A stretch of DNA of 64,000 bases from JAJRZX01 sp964472295 (lineage in GTDB: Bacteria > Desulfobacterota > GWC2-55-46 > JADFVP01). A program made the position numbers and the translations under genes. The notes under the pieces are model-generated. The model saw nothing but the letters and a program-made list of their open reading frames with translations. It was not told the origin of the DNA and made no database searches. Shown one piece after another: positions 26,153 to 33,181 of the stretch (position 1 is the first letter of the stretch; each line of letters begins with the position of its first letter). The stretch covers positions 1 to 64,000 of the forward strand of contig CAYYJQ010000002.1 of assembly GCA_964472295.1 (NCBI GenBank). Direction: 5' to 3'.

Positions 26153-27505
26153 TTAAGCGGAAAGATAATCCAGTATGATTGAGGCAAGGTTCTCGATATG
26201 AAGGCGCGATTTGGGCGCCGCGAACTCAGGCAGTATGGAGTGGGCGTCATGGCGCGTGTGCATGCCCGTGAACCTTCCGTTGCCAAATATATCGCTTTTT
26301 TTGAAGGAACTCTTGAGGTCAAAGCCAGGGTTGGCCAGGCAGACAAGGTCCGGCCCAACCGCGGCGGCCCCGCCGCTGTATAGTTCGTCTTTTTCAAATA
26401 TCTTCTTTAATACCTTCTCTCCCTCGAAGACAAGGGATTCGAGAACGCCTTTTATCTCTTCAACTACTGCCGGCACATCACCGGCGCCGACTGAGCCCTC
26501 GGGGTACTTGCCCTCGAGGTTCAAGTAAATCCGCGCAGGCTCCATTGCAAAGGCCCTGGTAGGGGCAGTTACCTGCTCGAAGTAATCTCTACTTTCGTCA
26601 AGGTGGAGTATGCCGTTCTGCTGGAAGAGGGTATTTACGTAGACCTCTTTTTTAAGGACCGTAAATCCGTGGTCTGACATGGTCATGAAGAGCCCGCCAC
26701 CGCGGGTCCTGTCATGAAAACGGGCGAAGAGTTCGCCGACTATATCATCTATCTTTTTGTAAAAATTTATGAACCTGCCATGATACTGGTGCTTCTCGTC
26801 AAAGGCCGCGTCAAAGAAGAAGTGGTGCAGACGGTCTGTCTCGGTGATTACCGCGATAAAGAGGTCCCATGGCTCGGTGTCCATGAAGTGAGTGTATGCC
26901 TCCATGCGTTTATCGAGGACGTAGTCAAGTTCCTCGAAAAACCCCTCCGGGTCGGTAGCGGCCTTCGCGGCGTCGACATCGGAGCGATAGCCGATGGACC
27001 TGAGATAATCGTATGCGCCTGAAGGGTAAGTGCCCTTTCCAAGGTCTATACAGACAAAACCCGCCGTAAGCACCCCGTTAAGCGGGGCCGCGGGGTATGT
27101 CTCGGGTATGTTCATGACAACGGAGTAGAGGGGGTCTGGAAAACGGCCGCTGTATTGGTCAAGGAGGGTGGAACGCTTATCTCCCGTGGTGCCTCCAATA
27201 ATATCCCATATGGAAGGCGCGCCCATGTGCGAGTATGAGGGAAAGTACATGGAGTATGAACCTGGCTTCAGGTCCATGAAGCCGTATATGCCGTGCTCGC
27301 CGGGGTTTACGCCCGTAAGGAAAGAGGCCCATGATGTGGAGGATACGTCTGGTATTGAGGCGTCCATCTCGAGAAGGCTGAAGCCATTTGATAATATCTC
27401 TTTAACGCGTGGCATTAGGCCCTGTTCCATGTATCTCGCGACAAGGCCCTCTGATACGCCGTCAAGGCCCACGGCAAGGCATCTTTTCCTGCTATTATCC
27501 GGCAA
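26153..27505 (-). CDS. Alkaline-phosphatase-fold phosphodiesterase (type I PDE/NPP)
   Basis: 450 residues, no signal peptide, cytosolic. Metal-binding motifs of the AP superfamily: AVGLDGVSEG (first Asp), the nucleophile region VSSTSWASFLTGVNPGEHG, then SDHGF (Asp-His) and a late HTRHDAHSI histidine. It belongs to the Phosphodiest (NPP) family that recurs four more times at 42923-51936, but lacks their LGYL C-terminal tail. The start codon is TTG at 27505 behind a perfect AGGAGG site 6 nt away. First gene of a row that continues into cysD, cysN and gspG. Substrate unknown. Confidence 0.85.
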   Translation of the reverse strand: MPDNSRKRCLAVGLDGVSEGLVARYMEQGLMPRVKEILSNGFSLLEMDASIPDVSSTSWASFLTGVNPGEHGIYGFMDLKPGSYSMYFPSYSHMGAPSIWDIIGGTTGDKRSTLLDQYSGRFPDPLYSVVMNIPETYPAAPLNGVLTAGFVCIDLGKGTYPSGAYDYLRSIGYRSDVDAAKAATDPEGFFEELDYVLDKRMEAYTHFMDTEPWDLFIAVITETDRLHHFFFDAAFDEKHQYHGRFINFYKKIDDIVGELFARFHDRTRGGGLFMTMSDHGFTVLKKEVYVNTLFQQNGILHLDESRDYFEQVTAPTRAFAMEPARIYLNLEGKYPEGSVGAGDVPAVVEEIKGVLESLVFEGEKVLKKIFEKDELYSGGAAAVGPDLVCLANPGFDLKSSFKKSDIFGNGRFTGMHTRHDAHSILPEFAAPKSRLHIENLASIILDYLSA

Positions 27506-27663
27506 AGGTTCCTCCTGTTTTGATAAAGAGATTCTACCCGGCAGTGCGGGACTGAAGAGATGATTTTATGATTAAGACGATGGGATAAGAAAGGATAAGA
27601 GAGACCGGGGCAGGCGCGTGCCCACGCCTACCCGGCCAAGATCTTCCTTTAGCATTAATGAGA

Positions 27664-28449
27664 CTACCTTCTCATCCTTGACCTTGCGGCGCCGGGATGA
27701 TTTCTGGCTCTTTGCGCCGCACCACGGTGACTATTAATCGTACTCCTGTTTCTGTAAGCCCTCTTTGAGCCCTTGGAGTGCTTGTTGAGCGCCTTCCTCT
27801 GCTTATACGTGTCTTGAGAGGCCTTGGGATGCTTGGCGGCCCACTTTTTATGCTTATCGAGTTTCTTGGCGACCTTGGGGTGCTTGTTCAGGTACTCCTT
27901 GTTCTTATAGGCCGCGTCAAGCGCCTTGGGGTGTTCTCTCAGAAACTTGTCGTTATTATAGAGTTCCTTGGAGAGTTTGGGGTGCTTGTTGAGATACTCC
28001 CTGTTCTTATAGACCTCCGTGGCGAGGTCCGGATGCTTGTTGAGCCATTCTCTGTCCGAGTAGGCCACCTTGGCTACCTCGGGGTGCTTGTTAAGCCACT
28101 CTCTATTGGCATAGGCCCTCTGGGCGACCTCGGGATGGCTGTTGAGATACTTGCGGTTTCCGTAAAATATCTTGGCTGTCTTTGGGTGACTGTCAAGCCA
28201 GGACCTGTTCTTCATCATGGAATCAACAACGTGCGGATGGGCGTCAAGCCACTCGCTGTTGGCAAAGGCCGCGTCAGCCGACTTGGGATGGTCCGAAAGC
28301 CACCTGGCTGTAGACTGGTCATCGGGCATACCGGCTATTTCGGCAAGAACCGCAGGGTCGTCCTCTGCTAGCGAAACAACGGGCCTTGAGAAGGCACCAA
28401 AGACAAGGACCGTCGCTATAAGCAAGAAATAGGCAAGTTTCTTTCTCAT
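27664..28449 (-). CDS. Exported basic protein of twelve 17-residue HP repeats
   Basis: 261 residues of no family I recognise. A signal peptide (MRKKLAYFLLIATVLVFGAF to about residue 28) is followed by a short acidic linker and twelve back-to-back 17-residue repeats covering about residues 44-247. The HP dipeptide (HS and HR in the last two) occurs at 54, 71, 88, 105, 122, 139, 156, 173, 190, 207, 224 and 241. The core consensus is NREWLNKHPEVAKxAY. Spacing is exact with no indels. Repeats become Lys/Arg-rich toward the end (RNHPGAARSRMRR). Trp/Tyr-Leu and Ala positions suggest paired helices broken at the Pro. ATG with a GGAGG site. A diverged hairpin element lies in its leader. Exported, perhaps binding an acidic polymer (inference). 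Confidence 0.88.
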   Translation of the reverse strand: MRKKLAYFLLIATVLVFGAFSRPVVSLAEDDPAVLAEIAGMPDDQSTARWLSDHPKSADAAFANSEWLDAHPHVVDSMMKNRSWLDSHPKTAKIFYGNRKYLNSHPEVAQRAYANREWLNKHPEVAKVAYSDREWLNKHPDLATEVYKNREYLNKHPKLSKELYNNDKFLREHPKALDAAYKNKEYLNKHPKVAKKLDKHKKWAAKHPKASQDTYKQRKALNKHSKGSKRAYRNRSTINSHRGAAQRARNHPGAARSRMRR

Positions 28450-28481
28450 TGGCTGATACCTCCGTAGCTGAGATGGAACTT

Positions 28482-28559
28482 AAGGTACCTCTGGAGAATT
28501 AATCGCTTAATGCCCCAGAGACAACAAAAAAAGCGGGGTTTTCTTCTCAAATTCTCAAG
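28482..28559 (-). repeat. Multi-hairpin element, diverged partial copy D
   Basis: Same orientation as copy B. AGGTACCTCTG, a hairpin closed by CTCTGG/CCAGAG, then AAAAAAAGCGGGGTTTTCTT and CTCAAATTCTCAA line up with H5, H4 and the start of H3 of copy B. H1 and H2 are not recognisable. Lies 33 nt upstream of the HP-repeat gene start. Confidence 0.6.
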
Positions 28560-28638
28560 CCCTTAGGGCCCTAAAAAAAACGGTGTATTCCCGTACTACG
28601 CCAAGACCTGAGTCAACCAAGCCTCACTTAAGTCTGTA

Positions 28639-29427
28639 TTATATCTCTTTCAGCATCTTTTTCAAAGAATAAAAACAGGGAAAACTCCCCTTCAGCGCCG
28701 TCCTGTAGGCAAGTCCCGTCGTAAGGTGGGCGCTCCCCACCCGGCCCAGCGAGAGAGGCCCCTCCTTCTTCGGATGACCTGCGAAAGCGGCCTTGAAACC
28801 GAGCCTCTGAAGATGGTCCATAACCCGTGTGTCATAGTCGCCGTAGGGATAACAAAAAATAGCGGCGCTTTTCCCAAGTTTGTCTTCTATATCACCCCTG
28901 CTCTGACGCAGTTCTCTCTCAAGGTCCCGGTCAGGGAGCCGCGTAAGATGAGGGTGTGTGACGGAATGGGGCTGAAAATCAATGCCGCAACTCTCCATTT
29001 CCCTAATCTTGTCCCATGTAAGAAGTGGAAGGGCCGGTATGCCGGGAGTCCTCTCCCAAGTGGAGGTCCTGCCCGTATAGCCCGTTACAAGGAAGATGGT
29101 GGCGGTAAACCCGAACTCCGTGAGAATCGGGAAGGCCACCTCGTAATTATTCCACAACCCATCGTCAAAAGTCAAGACAACGGACTTTTCTGGAATGGGC
29201 TTGCCGCCTCCGATGGCGGCTACCATCTCGCTGGCCGTAATTGTGCTGTACCCCATGGATTTAATTATGGAGAGGTGCTCACGGAAGCGCTCGGGCGTAA
29301 CAGATACGCAGGACCCGCCCCTGTCAAAGGAGTGGTAGACTATGACAGCGGGCCTCTTACCGGACCGGAGCGAGCCGAGACCATAAAGACCGAGCATGAT
29401 AGATTGTTTCAGTAATGCCTTTGACAC
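28639..29427 (-). CDS. Polysaccharide deacetylase family protein (NodB domain)
   Basis: 262 residues, NodB-type carbohydrate esterase 4 fold. VVLTFDDGLWNNY holds the catalytic and metal Asp pair, PHSVTHPHL the metal His motif (HxxxH), FCYPYGDYD the third motif. Removes N-acetyl groups from a polysaccharide by family. There is no clear signal peptide: the N-terminus LLKQSIMLGLYGLGSL is only mildly hydrophobic, so it may act in the cytosol or be membrane-associated. GTG start with an AGAGGTAAG site. A role in trimming the polysaccharide made by the downstream locus is possible (inference). Monocistronic by spacing. Confidence 0.9.
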   Translation of the reverse strand: MSKALLKQSIMLGLYGLGSLRSGKRPAVIVYHSFDRGGSCVSVTPERFREHLSIIKSMGYSTITASEMVAAIGGGKPIPEKSVVLTFDDGLWNNYEVAFPILTEFGFTATIFLVTGYTGRTSTWERTPGIPALPLLTWDKIREMESCGIDFQPHSVTHPHLTRLPDRDLERELRQSRGDIEDKLGKSAAIFCYPYGDYDTRVMDHLQRLGFKAAFAGHPKKEGPLSLGRVGSAHLTTGLAYRTALKGSFPCFYSLKKMLKEI

Positions 29428-29642
29428 GTCTTACCTCTGTTACGCCAGATGGCCCCTGGAGCGTGGCAGGACCTGAGACGCGACACTCCATATGGAAAGG
29501 CTACATGATTATAATATGATTCTCCCACCCTTGCCCACGCGAGCTAGTTTACCACAAAGTCCGAGTCATAAACCAGGCCGGCTATTATGAACAGAGGGGC
29601 TTGAGCCTCTATTTAACCTCTTCTGGCATCTTTACAAAAAGA

Positions 29643-29679
29643 AGTCCCCGGACAGTATTAGAGAATCTGTCCGGGGACT
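29643..29679 (-). terminator. Terminator after the subtilisin-like protease gene
   Basis: A 13-bp perfect stem AGTCCCCGGACAG (29643-29655) with CTGTCCGGGGACT (29667-29679), loop 11 nt, is followed on the minus strand by TCTTTTTG. Starts 10 nt after the stop codon. Confidence 0.9.
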
Positions 29680-29689
29680 ATTGGAGGTA

Positions 29690-31312
29690 TCAGGGGGTGA
29701 TAGTGAAAGGGGCTATATCTTCATCGTAACTCGTGCCCGTAACCTCTGCCCTGCCGGCAATCTTGTAGGTGCCGGGGGTGATTGAGAGGGGGACGGTCTT
29801 TGTGAAGTTGGCGTTTACCGAAGCGCCTGGGCCCACGGTCAGGGTCCTGGAGTCAAGGGTGGTCTCGCTACCATCTGGGAATACGGCCACGACCTTGGCC
29901 TTTACAGACTGGGCGGTAGTGCCCGTATTATTTATGGCGACAGAATAAGATATGCTCCCTCCGAGTGCCACGGTAGTTGGGCCGATGGGCGTCACTGTCA
30001 TGGTCACAACAGGCGGGGGCAGGAGCATGGTGTTGTTGATATTAAGCCGTCCGCCCGTGCCCACAGGAAGCCCCGTGGGGTCCACACCGTTAAGTATCCG
30101 CCACTTGACCTCATTTACCGTAAGAGTTGGGTCCATGGCCATCAGCAGGGCCGCGGAGCCCGTTACATGGGGCGTAGCCATTGAGGTACCGTCAAAGAGG
30201 CTGTATGTGTTGTTCGGCGTGGTGGAGAGTATGCCCACTCCAGGGGCCCCGAGGTCCACGGAAAGGATACCGAAGTTGGAAAAAGTTGCAATCGCGTCGT
30301 TATGGTCTGTCGCGGCCACTGATATGATATTTGGAAGAGTATAGGCCGAGGGATACTGTGGCACGGTATCTGTGTTTACGCCGTCATTACCGGCGGCGGC
30401 CACAAAGACGCTGTTTGATGCCTGTATGGCATCGGACTCGGCCTGTGTGGGACTGGTGCTTCCGTAGGAGTTGTTCGATACTCTCACGCCCATAGAGGCG
30501 GCGTAGTTTACGGCATTAATGATGTCAGATGTCGAGGCGGAGCAGAGGACGAGGAAATAGGTCTTGAAGACCTTTAGGGGCATTATCTGCACATTCCAGT
30601 TGACTCCCGTGACGCCGATGCCGTTATTTCCCACTGCGCCAATGGTGCCTGCAGTATGGGTGCCGTGACCGCCACAGGCCACATCTGTGTCCGAGGGGTC
30701 GTTGTCGTTGTGGGCAAAGTCCCAGCCATGCACGTCGTCGATATAGCCGTTACCGTCGTCGTCAATACCGTTTCCGGCTATCTCGCCGGGGTTTGTGTAG
30801 ACATTAGCGGCTATATCTGGGTGCGCCATATCAAGACCAGTGTCTATGTCGGCAACCACCATGTTGGGATCCCCTGTAGTGATCATCCAAGCCTCTGGCG
30901 CATCAATATCAGCGTCAAAGGTTCCGCCTGTCTGCCCCGTGTTATTGAGGCCCCAGAGGTTCGAGAAACTCGGGTCATTTGGCATGTTCCCCGTAACGTC
31001 AAGATACCTGAGGGCATTGAGTTCGGCATACTTCACCACATCAAGGCCCTTAAGTACTCTGATGGCCCGTTTTGCCGTACCCACGGGCACCCTTACGTGA
31101 AGGACGTTTATGCGTGAAAAGCGCTTGAGGATCTTACCCTTTACACTCGCAAGGGAGCTATTGACGAGGGCTTCCTTAACGCCGTCGTTAAAACGAACGA
31201 GTATCTCTCCCGGGACAAAGGTGGGACGGTTATCGGACTGTCCGGCAAAGGCCGCCCCGCTTACAACCATTATCAGAAAAACAATTAGAACTGCGTAACT
31301 CTTTCGTAACAT
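29690..31312 (-). CDS. Secreted subtilisin-like (S8) serine protease
   Basis: 540 residues. Signal peptide (to about residue 23), a propeptide of inhibitor I9/fervidolysin type (FVPGEILVRFNDGV through KYAELNALRYL), then the S8 catalytic domain with the triad in IDTGLD (Asp157), GGHGTHTAG (His216) and DGTSMATPHV (Ser377) and the oxyanion Asn in AAAGND. A C-terminal Ig/CARDB-like domain (about 435-540) starts VTMTVTPIGP and ends APFTITP; a related domain ends the FG-GAP protein at 37800. AGGAGG site before ATG. Probable T2SS client by location and Sec signal (inference). Strong terminator follows. Confidence 0.95.
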   Translation of the reverse strand: MLRKSYAVLIVFLIMVVSGAAFAGQSDNRPTFVPGEILVRFNDGVKEALVNSSLASVKGKILKRFSRINVLHVRVPVGTAKRAIRVLKGLDVVKYAELNALRYLDVTGNMPNDPSFSNLWGLNNTGQTGGTFDADIDAPEAWMITTGDPNMVVADIDTGLDMAHPDIAANVYTNPGEIAGNGIDDDGNGYIDDVHGWDFAHNDNDPSDTDVACGGHGTHTAGTIGAVGNNGIGVTGVNWNVQIMPLKVFKTYFLVLCSASTSDIINAVNYAASMGVRVSNNSYGSTSPTQAESDAIQASNSVFVAAAGNDGVNTDTVPQYPSAYTLPNIISVAATDHNDAIATFSNFGILSVDLGAPGVGILSTTPNNTYSLFDGTSMATPHVTGSAALLMAMDPTLTVNEVKWRILNGVDPTGLPVGTGGRLNINNTMLLPPPVVTMTVTPIGPTTVALGGSISYSVAINNTGTTAQSVKAKVVAVFPDGSETTLDSRTLTVGPGASVNANFTKTVPLSITPGTYKIAGRAEVTGTSYDEDIAPFTITP

Positions 31313-31725
31313 TTAATCCTCCTCGTCTTATTGGTGTTAACAAAATTTTATCATCTGGCATAAAAAAGGGACCATTCCTCTCTTTTCCCGAGCGCCTGGA
31401 ATGCCCCTCTACGGAACCCCCGCTTTAAGCAACATCAGACCTTACCGCCAGGGAAAGGCCGCCAATCTTACAATCTTTTTCCGAGGTCTCATTAAAAGCC
31501 GCCGTATCACTGCCTCATGACGGCAAATATCATTAAAATCTATTATATCACATATTAAAAGATTTTACATCAAAATTGTAGCAAACGCTTTATCTCATGA
31601 TATAGCAACTATCGATTTCTTCCATCCACGGACCTTTAGAGGAGACTTTAAGGGCAAAGGTACCCACACTGAGGGGCAATACCATCGATTTGCCCTTGCC
31701 CTTAAACACGTTATCTCAGATTCCT
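31313..31725. other. AT-rich intergenic region with long inverted repeat
   Basis: 413 nt without a gene. An AT-rich stretch (about 31530-31615) should hold the promoter of the protease gene, but no confident -35/-10 pair was picked. An inverted repeat TTTAAGGGCAAAGG (31647-31660) with CCCTTGCCCTTAAA (31693-31706) encloses 32 nt and lies 20 nt after the stop of the next gene. It lacks a T tract, so its role as terminator is unsure. Confidence 0.6.
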
Positions 31726-33150
31726 CTATCCAGCAGAGGGTTCACTCTCAATAAAGACTGGCAGGTCAGTGAGCTCCAGCAAGATCCCGCCCTTTCCGAC
31801 CTCTGGTTTCTGACTATTACCAAGTATATCCACTATCTTCACATTCCTGGAACTTAACGGAAAACGTAGCGAGATATGCGCGCGCTCCCCGAATCTCTCT
31901 GGTTTTGCCCACAATACATGTACGATTCGACCGTCCCTGCCCCAGACCTTGAAGGCATAAACCCTCTTGTCTTTCATCTTCAGGCGTTCTATGGCCTTGA
32001 TGTCACCGAGTATACTGGCCATACGCTGATAGGCGCTATATGCCGGTTTCTTCCCGACTTTTGGATTCAGGAGACCGAGTTTGCCGAAGACAGGATGCTT
32101 GCCGCCTGATACGAGGTTCCAGTACCAGACCATCTTTGGCCCTGAAGATATGATGAGCAGGGTGCGTTGAACGATCTCACTGGCGTGAAGCCTGTCCCTT
32201 CTCTCCTCCAGTTCCTCGGGGATATTATGCGCGAACATTCTAACATCAGGAGGATACCCCTTCAACCCACGGTCAAAGACCGAATAATCTTTTTTGATCA
32301 CCCTCTTGAGTTTTCCCAGCACCTTCCTGTCTGGATACTCCATCGGCGTAGGACCGCCGTACTCGGTAACGACCATGGGCTTGGAGAGACCGAGCTCGTT
32401 CATCTTTTCCTTGAACCAGTTAATCCTGTAGGGAATATCGTAAAGGTCGTTGTATATATGGAGGTCGAAGATGTCAAAGTACTTGCTCCCGTGCTTGAAG
32501 ACATATTCAATTACCTCGTGCCGGGCAGGGGCCGCACCCATAAAATGCCCAGAATGCCCCCCAAAGATAACCATCGCGTCAGGGTTAACCCCCTTAACGG
32601 TCTGAGAAAAGGCCTTTAGCAGCCTGACATAATTCGCTGGCGTATCGTCCCAGAACTTCCTGCTATCGATCTCCCAGTCACACTCAAAGTACCTGACCTT
32701 TCCCTCGGTCCTCTCGACGAGCTCACGGACAAAGCTCTTGTAATGCTCCATATCCTTGGGCATGGACGCTTCGCCCCTTGAGGTCCAGGGGCTGTTTGTC
32801 TTTATCCTTATAAGGGCCCTGTCGCCATCTCTCAACTGTTTCACAAAGTTGTCAACAGCCCTCCAGTTACGGTGGCCCTTCCGGGGCTCTACCTCCTTCC
32901 ACCTGATATTGATATGGGTGGAGTTGATATTAAGCTCCCTTATATAATTCAGGAACTTACCCCCCTTGTAAAATCCACCATAGGCCACGCCGAGGGGGTT
33001 CTCATCAAACTCCACCTTACCGCCGAACTCTACTGCGCTATTAAATCTACCTCCCTGGTGCGCGCTTACGTCCCTGTCCGCACCCATAAAAAACAACATC
33101 AGCAGAAATACACCAGATAGAGCCTTTGTTAATGCAGATCTTCGCGTCAT
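31726..33150 (-). CDS. Exported TIM-barrel glycoside hydrolase-like protein
   Basis: 474 residues. Signal peptide ending near DVSA (residue 30). Then a (beta/alpha)8 glycosidase-like domain of clan GH-A character, nearest in pattern to GH39/GH5 proteins: INIRWKEVEPRKGHRNW, the acid/base region YFECDWEIDSRKFWDDTPAN, and KPMVVTEYGGP for the nucleophile Glu. The usual Asn before the acid/base Glu is replaced by Trp (DWEID), so activity is not assured. The end (HISLRFPLSSRNVKIVDILG) is a beta-sandwich as in such enzymes. TAAGGAG site before ATG. Lies 31 nt after the AP-fold/propeller gene in the same direction. Confidence 0.78.
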   Translation of the reverse strand: MTRRSALTKALSGVFLLMLFFMGADRDVSAHQGGRFNSAVEFGGKVEFDENPLGVAYGGFYKGGKFLNYIRELNINSTHINIRWKEVEPRKGHRNWRAVDNFVKQLRDGDRALIRIKTNSPWTSRGEASMPKDMEHYKSFVRELVERTEGKVRYFECDWEIDSRKFWDDTPANYVRLLKAFSQTVKGVNPDAMVIFGGHSGHFMGAAPARHEVIEYVFKHGSKYFDIFDLHIYNDLYDIPYRINWFKEKMNELGLSKPMVVTEYGGPTPMEYPDRKVLGKLKRVIKKDYSVFDRGLKGYPPDVRMFAHNIPEELEERRDRLHASEIVQRTLLIISSGPKMVWYWNLVSGGKHPVFGKLGLLNPKVGKKPAYSAYQRMASILGDIKAIERLKMKDKRVYAFKVWGRDGRIVHVLWAKPERFGERAHISLRFPLSSRNVKIVDILGNSQKPEVGKGGILLELTDLPVFIESEPSAG

Positions 33151-33181
33151 GGTCGCTCCTTAAATAAACAAGAACAAATAC

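Noticed and set aside
28561..28581. TTAGGGCCCTAA palindrome with A8 as a terminator of the deacetylase gene
   Set aside because: On the minus strand the T run precedes the palindrome, the reverse of an intrinsic terminator.
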